From assembly GCF_000168715.1 (NCBI RefSeq), contig NZ_AASE01000002.1:177424-241423 (forward strand): DNA of 64,000 bases. The letters run 5' to 3'. Origin of the DNA: Chlorobium ferrooxidans DSM 13031 (lineage in GTDB: Bacteria; Bacteroidota; Chlorobiia; Chlorobiales; Chlorobiaceae). Made by a program: the position numbers and the translations under genes. Under the pieces are notes generated by a model. That model worked only from the letters and a program-made list of their open reading frames with translations. It was not told the origin of the DNA and did no database searches. Of this stretch, positions 54,106-63,651 are shown piece by piece. Position 1 is the first letter of the stretch. Each line of letters starts with the position of its first letter.

Positions 54106-54564
54106 TCAGTGCAGTTCTATCTTCCGGTCAACAGCGTAGACCCATTCGCCTTCAGGGCGCTGCCGATTGCCTGCCCAGAGTTCCAGCGTTACACCTTTTG
54201 CCGGAAAGACCGGTGACGTAAAGATCTCAACCTGATAGAAAAGTTCATCAAGCAGATCATCCCATACCTTGTCAAGACCCTCCCCTTTCACCTCATAATC
54301 ACCTCCCGGCTTGAGTGAGGTTGCATCCGGCTGAAAGTAGTCGCTGATATAAATAAAACTGTCCGGCATCAGAAAACCACCGCTGAATGTTCCTCGCGGA
54401 CGCTTCTGACCGGGAACTTCAATCCAGAACTCAAGAAGAGTATCGCCGGTCAGCTTGCCGTCACCGGAAAGCTTTTCGAAGAGCTGCTGAACGGTGTTCC
54501 GGATGAGCGCCTTGTTTTCACCGGAGAGCTCATGCATGGTAAAGTCAGGAGTGTGGTCACGCAT
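54106..54564 (-). CDS. Conserved-looking hypothetical protein
   Basis: A 152-residue acidic soluble protein with no family I recognise. It has a plausible ATG, no signal peptide and no membrane segment. Alternating hydrophobic strands such as DTLLEFWIEVPG and GVTLELWAGN suggest a small beta-rich domain, and the proline/glycine-rich PGQKRPRGTFSGGF stretch is a likely loop. Codon usage matches the neighbours, so it is probably a real gene. It is convergent with nth. Confidence 0.65.
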   Translation of the reverse strand: MRDHTPDFTMHELSGENKALIRNTVQQLFEKLSGDGKLTGDTLLEFWIEVPGQKRPRGTFSGGFLMPDSFIYISDYFQPDATSLKPGGDYEVKGEGLDKVWDDLLDELFYQVEIFTSPVFPAKGVTLELWAGNRQRPEGEWVYAVDRKIELH

Positions 54565-54699
54565 TGTGGGAATCGGTAAAATGTTTCGGGAATAGCAAAT
54601 TTATCTGTTCTTCCATCGCGGGTGGAGCTCACGACAACAAAGAGTTCTCCCTTTTTATAGTATTAACATACAGTAATATACAGCTCTTTAACGGCAGCA

Positions 54700-56604
54700 T
54701 CAACCCTTCGTCTGCAAGAGAATTTCATCACCATTGAAAACCGCAGGTCTCAAACCGCGAACTGAATTTGCGATATAGATCATATCAGCATCCCTCAGAT
54801 CCTTGAGCGTGAGTACTTTTTCACCGGCATATGGTCGGGTAGTGAGAAAGTAGCCGCGAAAAATACCGTTCAGAATCCCTGATTGAATCGGAGGCGTATA
54901 GAACTGCTTTCCTTTTCGGATAAAAATAGTGCTGATCGCTCCTTCAGTGACCTCTTTGCGCTCATTTAGAAAGAGTACCTCATCAAAGCCCTTGTTCCGG
55001 GCAAGAGCAAAATAGCCGTCGTAGAGCTCTCTTTGCGTGGTTTTATGGTAGCGCAAAGGCTCTGAGGAGTCTGCGGGGTGGGCGGCAAGAGCAAGACGCA
55101 CCGGCCCCGCCAGAGCATGCTGTGCAACCGGTTCATGAACAGCGCTGAACGCTCCTGCGTCGGAGAGATTGAGCCGTACCTTGAAACGGTTGCCGGATCG
55201 GGATAACTCCGATTCAAGCCTGCCGAGCAATGTACGTGCCGATCTCCGGTCAAAAAGAAACCCGAGAGCGCTTGCCGATGCTTCCATTCGATCAAGGTGC
55301 TCATCAAGCCAGAGATAGCTTCCGGCCCAGAGCAGGCTTTCAAACAGCATCATATCCCTGCTCATGGAGACCTGAAGAATTTTCGCCTTGAGCCGGCACT
55401 CGCGGTACTCCTCTTCCGGATCGGAATCCCAGACAATTCCGCTGCCGGAGCCATACACCCCTTCTCTTCCGGAAAGTTCAAGAGTACGGATCGCCACATT
55501 AAAAAGCATATCCCGCTCCGGAGTGATATAACCGATCGTACCGGTGTATATCCCCCTTGGATCCGGCTCAAGGGATTGGATCACTTTCATCGCCTTGATT
55601 TTGGGCGCTCCGGTTATTGATCCTGAAGGGTAGAGTGCCCTGAAAAGCTCATACAAACCGACATCCTCCCGCTCTTCACCCCGAATAGTCGAAACCATCT
55701 GGTGAAGGGTCGGCCATGTTTCGGTCACAAAGAGTCCCCCGGTCTCAACTGAACCCGGCCGGCAAATCCGTCCGAGATCGTTGCGAAGAAGATCAACAAT
55801 CATGAGATTCTCCGCCCTGTTTTTCGGGCAAAGTGCAAGCCTCTCTCTGAGGGTTTGGTCCTCCTCCCCGGAGCTGCCCCTCGGAGCGGTTCCCTTCATC
55901 GGCATGGTTTCAATTTCGGGCCCGCTCCGTCTGAAAAACAGTTCGGGTGAAAAAGAGAGCGTGATGCGCTCCCGGTAATTGAGCCATGCGGTATATGATG
56001 AGGGCTGCAGGAATCGCAAACGGGAAAAAAGCAGCGGGACCTCTCCATCGAAAGAGAATCGATACCGTCCGGTAAAGTTCACCTGATAGAGATTTCCTGC
56101 AGCTATCTCCTCCCGGATATTGCGGATTGTGTTGGTATACTGCTCCCCTGAAAGATTGAACGTGAGATCAAAAAGGCCGGCCGCCTCACCCGGTCCGGCA
56201 GATTCAGAAAAGAGCTGCGCTACCTGTTCGGCAGATAGACGACAGGGCTCCCGGTAGACACCGAACCATGCCAATGGGGATGGTGGGAGATTTGCTTCCC
56301 GGTCGGGAAAAATTGCCGGTTCAAACCCGTACCCCGCCTCATAACTCATCAAGCCTGCGAGAAAAAAACCTTCATCGAGTTTTTTTTCGAGCCTTCTGAA
56401 AAAGGGTTTGATATCCGAAAGTGAGTTGAGTTCTACAATCTCCAGCGGATCGTAAAAAAGCCGCGCCCCTCCATCATCTCCATTACAGAAAGCGGATTCC
56501 AGCCAGATCGAACCATCCCTTGACAACAGAGCGGCAAGCTGCTCGAGAGTGGCAATCCCTTTGCCTTCAGAGCACAGCAATAGTGATTTTTTTTTGTAAA
56601 ACAT
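54700..56604 (-). CDS. pabB: Bifunctional PabB-PabC fusion (aminodeoxychorismate synthase/lyase)
   Basis: A 634-residue fusion for p-aminobenzoate. The N-terminal 440 residues are a chorismate-binding domain with RNLRxE-like IRNIREEIAAGNLYQVNFTGR, MPMKGTAPRG and the PSGSITGAPKIKAM signature. The C-terminal 190 residues are a class IV PLP lyase (aminodeoxychorismate lyase) with LNERKEVTEGAISTIFIRK. No PabA glutaminase is in the window. The frame reaches 56661, but the ATG at 56604 is preferred; it overlaps ppx by 38 bp. It supplies folP upstream in the window. Confidence 0.9.
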   Translation of the reverse strand: MFYKKKSLLLCSEGKGIATLEQLAALLSRDGSIWLESAFCNGDDGGARLFYDPLEIVELNSLSDIKPFFRRLEKKLDEGFFLAGLMSYEAGYGFEPAIFPDREANLPPSPLAWFGVYREPCRLSAEQVAQLFSESAGPGEAAGLFDLTFNLSGEQYTNTIRNIREEIAAGNLYQVNFTGRYRFSFDGEVPLLFSRLRFLQPSSYTAWLNYRERITLSFSPELFFRRSGPEIETMPMKGTAPRGSSGEEDQTLRERLALCPKNRAENLMIVDLLRNDLGRICRPGSVETGGLFVTETWPTLHQMVSTIRGEEREDVGLYELFRALYPSGSITGAPKIKAMKVIQSLEPDPRGIYTGTIGYITPERDMLFNVAIRTLELSGREGVYGSGSGIVWDSDPEEEYRECRLKAKILQVSMSRDMMLFESLLWAGSYLWLDEHLDRMEASASALGFLFDRRSARTLLGRLESELSRSGNRFKVRLNLSDAGAFSAVHEPVAQHALAGPVRLALAAHPADSSEPLRYHKTTQRELYDGYFALARNKGFDEVLFLNERKEVTEGAISTIFIRKGKQFYTPPIQSGILNGIFRGYFLTTRPYAGEKVLTLKDLRDADMIYIANSVRGLRPAVFNGDEILLQTKG

Positions 56605-58126
56605 TTTCCAGCCATGGTTTGAGCTGGTCGGCGGCCCAGATTTCAATTTCGGGCTCAACACGGGTTTTCAGTAAGAGCGTAATCCCCTTGCCCTTTTCTT
56701 CTGCTTCAATCGACTCGACATTCTGGCGATGCCCCCGCTCAAGTCCATTGGCAAGCCGGAGAATACCTGAAAGCACATCAACAGCACGTTTGTGTTTTGG
56801 CTTGAGCATGCTGTACGCCATGTTCTTTTCGGAAGGAGGGGATTTGCGATGGTAACGGGCAACATGGCCGATAATCTCGATTTCCGAAGGGGAAAACCCG
56901 CGCAACTCCCCGTTCATGATGATATACTGGCTGTGCTTGTGATGCGAAGAGATGGAGATAAAGGTCCCGATATTATGAAGCAGTGATGCGTACTCCAGAA
57001 GTTCACGGTATGGCGCCTCAAGCTGGTGCTGGGATGCAAGCGTATCATACAGTTGTAAAGAGAGTCCTGCCACCTGCTCGGCATGCCCCTGGTTCCAGTC
57101 ACATCGGAAGCCGAGTTCATAAACGCTCTCCCTTCTGATATCCTGTCCCGGAATCATCCCCTCATGAATTTCGTGCTCCAGGCGATGTCTGAGATAGTGC
57201 AGCACCATCCCCTCACGAAGAGCATAATCAGAGATGACAATCTCTTCAATATTGAACAGTCTGAAAATCATGTCGACAAGAATCAGACCCGGCACAATCA
57301 GATCGACCCTCTTTTCATCAAGGCCGGTCATTTTTCGCCTTTTGACGGCGTTGAGCGGCAGCACTCTGTGATAGAGTTCAATAAACTCCGCTCTGGTAAA
57401 GGCACTGTTGTTCAGTGATACTTCGCTCTCAAGACCGTTCACCGAGCGGATCATGCGGGCAATATTCTGAGCAGTTCCTGAGGATGCAATAGCTCTGGAT
57501 ACATTAAGTTCAGCTGCTCTGTTGACGGCAGAGACCATCTCTGCTGCAAAAAACTGTTCGAGCAGTTTGATATCGCCGGAATCAATCGGGTCTGAGAGAA
57601 CAAACCGTTCACGCATTCTTGCGACGCCTATTTTACGGCTCTCAAGCAGCCGTACACCCTGCTGATCAGCAATGACAAATTCAACGGAACCGCCACCGAT
57701 ATCAAAGAGAAGATCCGGAGCTTCACCAATCTTCACGGCGTTACGTACCCCGTAATAGATAAATTCAGCCTCTTCCCTGCCGGAGATGACTTTAACCTTT
57801 ATACCCGTTTCCTCCCTGATACGCCGGAGAAAATCACCCTGATTTTTAGCTTCCCGAATGGCACTGGTAGCAAAGGCAATAACGTTTTCCTGTGCAACAC
57901 CATGATGTGTGGCCAGTATAAGAAACTTCCTGAGGGTAGCGATACCCGAAAGCATAGCCTCTTCATCGAGCATTTTCGTTGAGATACTGCCTTTTCCAAT
58001 ACAGAGCATATCCTTAACCCGGTCAATCTCAACAATTCCCTTCCCCTTGCTCTCTTCAACAATAATCATGTGGAAAGAGTTGGTGCCGAGATCAATAGCG
58101 GCTACCCTGATTTTTTCATTCGTCAT
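56567..58126 (-). CDS. ppx: Ppx/GppA exopolyphosphatase/guanosine pentaphosphatase
   Basis: A 519-residue enzyme of the ASKHA fold. The phosphate loops AIDLGTNSFHMIIVE and FDIGGGSVEFVI lie in the first 300 residues, and a C-terminal HD-like domain contains HAEQVAGLS and LLHNIG. It breaks down polyphosphate or pppGpp. The ATG at 58126 is chosen because it puts the first loop about ten residues in; a longer frame starts at 58171. The 3' end overlaps the pab gene. Confidence 0.92.
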   Translation of the reverse strand: MTNEKIRVAAIDLGTNSFHMIIVEESKGKGIVEIDRVKDMLCIGKGSISTKMLDEEAMLSGIATLRKFLILATHHGVAQENVIAFATSAIREAKNQGDFLRRIREETGIKVKVISGREEAEFIYYGVRNAVKIGEAPDLLFDIGGGSVEFVIADQQGVRLLESRKIGVARMRERFVLSDPIDSGDIKLLEQFFAAEMVSAVNRAAELNVSRAIASSGTAQNIARMIRSVNGLESEVSLNNSAFTRAEFIELYHRVLPLNAVKRRKMTGLDEKRVDLIVPGLILVDMIFRLFNIEEIVISDYALREGMVLHYLRHRLEHEIHEGMIPGQDIRRESVYELGFRCDWNQGHAEQVAGLSLQLYDTLASQHQLEAPYRELLEYASLLHNIGTFISISSHHKHSQYIIMNGELRGFSPSEIEIIGHVARYHRKSPPSEKNMAYSMLKPKHKRAVDVLSGILRLANGLERGHRQNVESIEAEEKGKGITLLLKTRVEPEIEIWAADQLKPWLENVLQKKITIAVL

Positions 58127-58206
58127 ACCGTTGGCCTTGTCACGATTTATTGAAGCGCTAACAAAATACAAGAATTAGAGCAATTTCGGAGTTGAAGAGT
58201 GGGAAA

Positions 58207-58260
58207 GTGGACAGTGTGGACGAAGAAATGGTGGACAGAAGTGGACAACAGTGGACAAGA
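58207..58260. repeat. GTGGACA direct repeats
   Basis: GTGGAC occurs at 58207, 58216, 58231, 58241 and 58251. The last three copies are spaced exactly ten bases apart. It sits about 80 bp before the ppx start, so it may lie in the ppx leader. Confidence 0.7.
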
Positions 58261-58322
58261 AAAAAGAGATTGCCAATTGAACGCGTATATGTTTAATCGT
58301 AATATTTCTCTTGGTACCTGCT

Positions 58323-58350
58323 CTCCCTGAACTCCTTTTGGTCCTTCTCT
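58323..58350. repeat. AAGGACnnnAAGGA 9-bp-period repeat (minus strand)
   Basis: On the minus strand this reads AGAGAAGGACCAAAAGGAGT, then TCAGGGA, closely matching the copy at 47523. Confidence 0.6.
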
Positions 58351-58496
58351 TGCTTTTGAAAAATGGCAAAATAAAACTTCCGCAGGAGGTACCTGCTTTT
58401 GCGTTGAAAATGGTTTGGAAATTTCGGTGTATATTCCTGCCTGTGCCGGTTGACATTCAGGAAACCGTTTAATGATGACTATTTCACGACTTTTAC

Positions 58497-59168
58497 ATGA
58501 TGCCTGTTAACAAGGAAGAACTCGACCGGCTTGAACTTCGCTATGAAGTAGCACGCAAAGCTATTCACCTCTCCTCCCTCTCTATTCCGGTGATCTACTA
58601 TTTTATCACCAGGGAGCTTGCTCTTCTTTTGCTTCTGCCTCTTTTTTCCGGTTTCTTTCTGGTTGATCTCCTGAAAAATTTCGTACCACCGGTATCGAAA
58701 TGGTATCACAAAACGTTTGACTCCATGTTGAGAACGCATGAGATCAAGGGAGAAAAAAACCATCTGAACGGAGCAACCTGCATTACCTTGTCGGCACTTC
58801 TCCTGGTGCTTTTTTTTCCGAAAATCATTGCCATCGCGGCATTCTCAATGGTTGCCGTCTCCGACACCCTGGCGGCCATTATCGGAAAAGCTTTCGGAAA
58901 ACACCGGTTCGGCCAGAAAAGCATTGAAGGAAGTATGGCTTTTTTTCTCTCTGCTCTTCTGATCATGAAGCTCATTCCCGAAATCAATCCCGGTATCGGA
59001 TTTGCCATGGCATTAGTGGCAACGGTAACAGAGTCTTTTGTTTTGCGGATTGGCAGTTTCAGAATTGATGATAACCTTTCCATACCTCTTGTCAGCGCAA
59101 CATTCGGAACGCTCTGCTATATGCTCTTTCTGCCGGGAACGTTGGCATTTTTTTTCATCGGCCTTTAG
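58497..59168 (+). CDS. Diacylglycerol/polyprenol kinase family (VTE5/dolichol-kinase type)
   Basis: A 223-residue membrane protein with six to seven hydrophobic segments. The motif FSMVAVSDTLAAIIGKAFGKHRFGQKSIEGSMA is characteristic of CTP-dependent dolichol and phytol kinases and related cytidylyltransferases. In phototrophs such proteins rescue phytol or other chlorophyll side-chain alcohols; that role here is plausible but not shown. The start follows the repeat-rich gap. tsaC begins 18 bp later. Confidence 0.82.
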   Translation: MMPVNKEELDRLELRYEVARKAIHLSSLSIPVIYYFITRELALLLLLPLFSGFFLVDLLKNFVPPVSKWYHKTFDSMLRTHEIKGEKNHLNGATCITLSALLLVLFFPKIIAIAAFSMVAVSDTLAAIIGKAFGKHRFGQKSIEGSMAFFLSALLIMKLIPEINPGIGFAMALVATVTESFVLRIGSFRIDDNLSIPLVSATFGTLCYMLFLPGTLAFFFIGL

Positions 59169-59186
59169 TGCTCATTGCAGAATACC

Positions 59187-60134
59187 ATGCAGACCATCCT
59201 CACTGACTCAACTGAAGAAGCCGCCCGCATTCTGAATTCGGGATGTGTAGTGGCCTTTCCGACGGAAACCGTTTACGGTCTTGGTGCCTGTATCTGCCAT
59301 CCGGAAGCGATCGGGAAAATCTTTCAGGCCAAGGGCCGGCCGGGTGACAACCCTCTGATCGTGCATATATACAATATCAAACAGCTTGATGATGTAGCCT
59401 CAGAGATCAATGAAAGCGCCGAAAAACTTATTGAACGTTTTTTTCCCGGTCCTCTGACTCTCGTACTGAAAAAAAATAAATCCGTCCCCGACATCGTCAC
59501 GGCAGGCCTTGATACCGTAGGGGTACGCTGCCCGGCAAATCCTGTGGCAAGGGAGTTTCTTCGACTCGCCTGCGGCCCTGTAGCCGCTCCTTCAGCCAAC
59601 CTATCCGGGCTTCCGAGTTCTACAAGCTGGCATGCCGTCTTCAAGGATCTTGACGGCAGGATTTCGTGCATCCTGAAGGGAGAAGAGAGCACCATCGGAC
59701 TGGAATCGACCATTGTTGACTGTTCGGGAGCTTCCCCTGTCCTGCTCAGGGCCGGCGCTATAACGTTTGAAGCGTTGCAGGAGGTTGTTCCCGGCATCAC
59801 ACTGAATGCCGGAACCGGAAAAGAGAGCCGCCCGAAAAGCCCCGGATTAAAGTACCTGCACTATGCGCCGAAAGCATCAATAGTACTTTGCACTCCGCAT
59901 GAACCGATAACTGCCGAACCGGATTCAGCCTATATCGGTCTCTCCCGGCCACCCGAAGGAGTAAGGGTTGCCAGGCACTGCATCAGTCCGGAAGAGTATG
60001 GCAGGGAACTGTTCAGTTTTTTCCGGTTGTGCGATGCCGAAGGTATCAGGGTGATCTACTGTGAGCTGCCCTCATCAACCGGCATTGGCAGGGCGATCAG
60101 GGACCGGCTTACCAGAGCTGCAGGCAAGGAATAA
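59187..60134 (+). CDS. tsaC: L-threonylcarbamoyladenylate synthase (Sua5/YrdC/YwlC)
   Basis: A 315-residue enzyme that makes the precursor of t6A37 in tRNA. The YrdC domain shows FPTETVYGLGACI, KGRPGDNPLIVHI and PSANLSGLPSST. A C-terminal Sua5 domain starts near SPGLKYLHYAPKA, so it is the longer YwlC/Sua5 form. The frame is open to a TTG 12 bases earlier, but the ATG is preferred. Confidence 0.92.
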   Translation: MQTILTDSTEEAARILNSGCVVAFPTETVYGLGACICHPEAIGKIFQAKGRPGDNPLIVHIYNIKQLDDVASEINESAEKLIERFFPGPLTLVLKKNKSVPDIVTAGLDTVGVRCPANPVAREFLRLACGPVAAPSANLSGLPSSTSWHAVFKDLDGRISCILKGEESTIGLESTIVDCSGASPVLLRAGAITFEALQEVVPGITLNAGTGKESRPKSPGLKYLHYAPKASIVLCTPHEPITAEPDSAYIGLSRPPEGVRVARHCISPEEYGRELFSFFRLCDAEGIRVIYCELPSSTGIGRAIRDRLTRAAGKE

Positions 60135-60162
60135 GGGCAGGAAAAAGCAAGAGCACTTCCGA

Positions 60163-62205
60163 TCAAAATGAGAGCATGCATCCAAGATGCACTGACCCCG
60201 GAGCACTGGTCGCACGAAGGTCGTTCCCGCTGCTGTATACCGTTCGGTCTGAATACCAGCTCTTCTCAAATCTGGCCCCCAGCTTCATCTGTTTCACAAC
60301 CTGCCACAACGCTATCAGATAGAGGGATTTTCCCCGCCCGTCATAAACCCCGAGGCTGGAGGTCAGCGGAAGATCATCTTCGGCTGCATAGAGTGCTGCA
60401 TCATAATCTTCAGTATTGAAAAGAGTTAACCGCCCCTTGAAGACCAAACGGCCGGTTTCGACATGCAGCTGTTGATAAACCAGCCATCCATAAAATGTTT
60501 CATCTCCGGCAAGAAACCTGTTCACTACTTTTTTAACCTCTCCCCGGCTCCTGAACCTGATGCGTCGAGAGGGGCTGATTTCACAATCAAGCCGTGCCCG
60601 GCTTGTTTTCACAGGAAGTGCTGTCCAGATACCGGATGATCCTTGCGGGCTCTGGAGGCGAGCCTCCTCCTTATACTTCTCCTGAAGCTGCAGGTTCAGG
60701 GTTACGGGCGAAAAAGCCTTCCATGAAGCAAAACCCCTCAGGTCATGTCCGGTGGAAGGGAAAGGATAATCTGAATCACCACTCAGAGATGGAAAGGTGA
60801 AGCGGTCATAACAGGCTCCGAGAGTAACCCTCTTGCTGAGCTCTGCACTGATTCCAAAATAGTATCCATCCTCGTTTGACGCGCCGCTGCCCCTTTCAGC
60901 GAATGCACCGGCAAAAGGAGAAAAGTAATGCTGACCATAGCGCCGCAGCGCGGCCACCGTATTGACTCCCCGGAGCAACTCATACTCCAGACCCGCCGTC
61001 CAGGAGAGATCAGCAGGACGTTCAGAAAAAGCTGTCTCTGCAAAAAGAGAGACCTTTCCCAGTGAGCAATCAGTTTCAAGACTGTAGCTGCTCGAAGAGG
61101 AGATCCTGGCGCCCGTTCCATCAGGATCAAGCTGTGCTATCGGCTCGGAGTAGCTGTAGTAGAGCATGCTGCCTCCTATAAGACCACGAAAGCTCCCGGT
61201 ATTAAAGTGATAGCGCAGGTTTGCACCAACAGCGGTTTCAGTGACATTATCCTTGCGGCTCTCCTCAAGTTCGGTACGATGATAACCCGCTTCATCGAAG
61301 CTGGAGATAAGACCGGAGCTGTTGATACGTGCGTCAACCCGGTTTACCGAGTAAAACTGGGTTATCTCCAATGGATCAAGCTTCAGGGTCGCGGCGCCCC
61401 CCTGAAAGAAACCGTATTCTGAACTCGAAGCATAGGGTTGCAAAATTTTTGATGACAGCCTGACACTTCCTGCAGGATCGGACCCTTTTGAAAAATACCG
61501 CCCCTGACCGATGAGCAGCCCCTGGCCAACATTGAGTGTATAGTTGCCGAAAACAGCACTCTTGATAATCCCGGCATCGTGCAGATTGATACTTACTGAG
61601 GTATAATCGGCAAGGTCCGCTTCTCCGATATCTTTTTCCTGAACAATAGTGGCGTTCACACGGGGAACCGAGAGTTGCAGCCGGTTGTAGAGCTTGCTGT
61701 TCCCTCCACGGTAATTACCGTTAATAACTCCTTCCCGCTCGGTTGTCTCCCGAAAAAAACGACTGTACAGTGTTCCTTTAAATCCCTCTCTCTGTTCGAT
61801 TTTACGCCTCGAACGTACGGCTTTCACAAAAATATAGGGGGCAATAGCAGCGGTTTTCTCTTGCCCGATAAGAGGCTCAAGCTCCTCAACGAGGAGAAAC
61901 GCTCCTTTCTGTCGGCGACGGGCAAGAATAGCATTGACGTCGGACGCCGTCAGCCATGGCAACTGACGAAGTTCACTCGCGTCGGCATCATTGAGAGAGA
62001 TTCTGTTTTTTTTCAGTTCTTCAATCACCTCAATCAGGCGCTCAATATTGCCTTCAGATTCGGCCTTGTCGATGAGCTCCTGAAGATCATTGCCGGAACT
62101 GAAACCCGGGCGGGAGAAAACAGCATGAAGAAGTAAAAGGAGAATAAACATCATAACCCTCATGGCATGATGTTTCTGAAGAAGTATCTGAAATTTCATG
62201 ACCAT
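60163..62205 (-). CDS. Helix-hairpin-helix and outer-membrane barrel-like protein
   Basis: A 680-residue secreted protein. A signal peptide with a LLLLLHAVFS core follows a short N-terminal extension; the ATG at 62163 would give a cleaner signal. Residues about 60-125 hold ComEA-like helix-hairpin-helix repeats (DASELRQLPWLTASDVNAIL, EELEPLIGQEKTAAI). The remaining 500 residues are alternating strands with many Tyr, Ser and Arg, ending LGCMLSF, typical of an outer-membrane barrel. Such HhH/barrel fusions occur in the Bacteroidetes-Chlorobi group; their role is uncertain, perhaps DNA-linked. Confidence 0.75.
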   Translation of the reverse strand: MVMKFQILLQKHHAMRVMMFILLLLLHAVFSRPGFSSGNDLQELIDKAESEGNIERLIEVIEELKKNRISLNDADASELRQLPWLTASDVNAILARRRQKGAFLLVEELEPLIGQEKTAAIAPYIFVKAVRSRRKIEQREGFKGTLYSRFFRETTEREGVINGNYRGGNSKLYNRLQLSVPRVNATIVQEKDIGEADLADYTSVSINLHDAGIIKSAVFGNYTLNVGQGLLIGQGRYFSKGSDPAGSVRLSSKILQPYASSSEYGFFQGGAATLKLDPLEITQFYSVNRVDARINSSGLISSFDEAGYHRTELEESRKDNVTETAVGANLRYHFNTGSFRGLIGGSMLYYSYSEPIAQLDPDGTGARISSSSSYSLETDCSLGKVSLFAETAFSERPADLSWTAGLEYELLRGVNTVAALRRYGQHYFSPFAGAFAERGSGASNEDGYYFGISAELSKRVTLGACYDRFTFPSLSGDSDYPFPSTGHDLRGFASWKAFSPVTLNLQLQEKYKEEARLQSPQGSSGIWTALPVKTSRARLDCEISPSRRIRFRSRGEVKKVVNRFLAGDETFYGWLVYQQLHVETGRLVFKGRLTLFNTEDYDAALYAAEDDLPLTSSLGVYDGRGKSLYLIALWQVVKQMKLGARFEKSWYSDRTVYSSGNDLRATSAPGSVHLGCMLSF

Positions 62206-62232
62206 GAGGTTTTATTCGTTGATAAAACCGGC

Positions 62233-62976
62233 TCAGGGGCTTTCAGCGAGTTTGTAGAGCTCCCGTACCTCATTGCGACTGAGATAGCGCCACTCTCCCC
62301 TGCGAAGTTCGCCGATAGTCAACCCTGCATAAGCCACCCGTTCAAGTCTTTTAACTTCATAACCGAGGGTCTCGAACATTCTCCTGACCTGATGATTTTT
62401 GCCCTCGTGAATACTCAAAAGTACCTGCATGCCCTCATCAAGCAGTTTCGCCCTGCACGGGCGGACCTTTTCACCGGTATCCTTCAGGCGCATGCCTCCG
62501 GTCAGCTGAGGCAGCATGCTTGCCGGAAACTTCTCCCCCAATACCGCAATATACTCTTTTTTTACGTTTGATGAAGGGTGCATGAGTTTATTGGCAAGTG
62601 TTCCGTCATTGGTCAAAAGGATCAGGCCGGTAGTCTTTCTGTCAAGACGGCCTACCGGAAAAACCCGCTCCTTGACATCGATGTAATCAAGCACCATCTC
62701 CCGGTTCTTCTCATCACTGCTGGTGGAGATGACGTTTCGGGGTTTATTGAAAAGGATATAGACCTTTCGACTCTCGGGCTGTGCATACTTCTGGCCATCC
62801 ACAATAACCTCATCCTTATCGGGATTAACCTTTGTGCCAGGCTGGGTAATTACGGTACCATTTACCATAACGCGCCCCTCCAGAACAAGCTGGTCGGCAG
62901 CCCGTCTGGATGCTATGCCGCATAAAGCAAGAAACCGGTTTATTCTGACCTCTTCACTGTTCGTACTGTTTTTCAT
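62233..62976 (-). CDS. rluB: 23S rRNA pseudouridine synthase RluB-type
   Basis: A 247-residue RsuA/RluB/RluE-family synthase. The N-terminal S4 domain is RINRFLALCGIASRRAADQLVLEGRV. The catalytic aspartate is in PVGRLDRKTTGLILLTNDG, and the NHQVRRMFETLGYEV motif lies at the C-terminus. It lies 20 bp downstream of scpB, an arrangement seen in many bacteria. RluB is preferred over RsuA from this pairing. Confidence 0.9.
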   Translation of the reverse strand: MKNSTNSEEVRINRFLALCGIASRRAADQLVLEGRVMVNGTVITQPGTKVNPDKDEVIVDGQKYAQPESRKVYILFNKPRNVISTSSDEKNREMVLDYIDVKERVFPVGRLDRKTTGLILLTNDGTLANKLMHPSSNVKKEYIAVLGEKFPASMLPQLTGGMRLKDTGEKVRPCRAKLLDEGMQVLLSIHEGKNHQVRRMFETLGYEVKRLERVAYAGLTIGELRRGEWRYLSRNEVRELYKLAESP

Positions 62977-62996
62977 ACTGGTATATCGTATCCCCT

Positions 62997-63596
62997 TTAA
63001 TCGGATAAAACGTTTTCCTGCCCGTCAGGCCGGGCAAGATACTCCTGCTCCTCGTTCTCCTGAAGAATTTCACGGATCTCGCGCAGCTTCGGCAGATCCT
63101 TTAATGATGAGAGGTGAAAGAGATCCAGAAAATCCCTGGTGGTGCCGTATTGCAGCGGTTTACCCGGAGTTTCAGCCCTGCCGCGCACTTCAATGAATCC
63201 CCGATGCAGCAGCCGATCAATAGCGTACTCCGGGCTCACCCCCCGGATCTGCTGAATCTCTGCACGGGTCACCGGCTGATTATAGGCAATAACAGCAAGA
63301 ACTTCAAGAATTGATCGGGAAAGCCGTCTCTGAATTTTCGGGGCAAGCAGTTTTTTGATGGTATCGGCAAACTCGGGAGTTGAAAGAAATCGATAACCAC
63401 CGGCAATCCGGTGAATGCGGAATGTCCTGCCGGTAAACTCATACTCGGAGTTGAGCTGGTCAATTACGGCCTGCAACCCTGCCGAATCAAACTCCCTCCC
63501 GGTAACCTGGCGAATGGTCTGAATGGTGACGGCCTCTTCAGAGGCAAAAATGACCGCTTCGATCTGCTGCTGCAACTGTTGGTCCAGATTATGCAC
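62997..63596 (-). CDS. scpB: Segregation and condensation protein ScpB
   Basis: A 199-residue two-winged-helix protein of the SMC complex. The N-terminal IEAVIFASEEAVTIQTIRQV and the second wing region ILEVLAVIAYNQPVTRAEIQQIRGVS are diagnostic, followed by the GRAETPGKPLQYGTT loop. It works with Smc, which is encoded 11 kb away. The C-terminal 30 residues are an acidic tail. Confidence 0.93.
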   Translation of the reverse strand: MHNLDQQLQQQIEAVIFASEEAVTIQTIRQVTGREFDSAGLQAVIDQLNSEYEFTGRTFRIHRIAGGYRFLSTPEFADTIKKLLAPKIQRRLSRSILEVLAVIAYNQPVTRAEIQQIRGVSPEYAIDRLLHRGFIEVRGRAETPGKPLQYGTTRDFLDLFHLSSLKDLPKLREIREILQENEEQEYLARPDGQENVLSD

Positions 63597-63651
63597 GTTT
63601 TTCTGTTATCCCTGTTGGAAAAGAGGATGGGGGCTCCTCAAAAAAACGGAA

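Larger units (their letters stand above)
58127..58496. other. Repeat-rich gap between ppx and the kinase gene
   Basis: No gene is supported; a 93-codon minus-strand frame in the gap has no recognisable domain and is built over repeats. It contains a GTGGACA repeat run and the third AAGGAC-type unit. Both flanking genes are divergent, so promoters for both should lie here. Confidence 0.65.

Noticed and set aside
58175..58456. 93-codon minus-strand frame between ppx and the kinase gene
   Set aside because: It runs through two repeat families and encodes a low-complexity basic peptide; not a credible gene.
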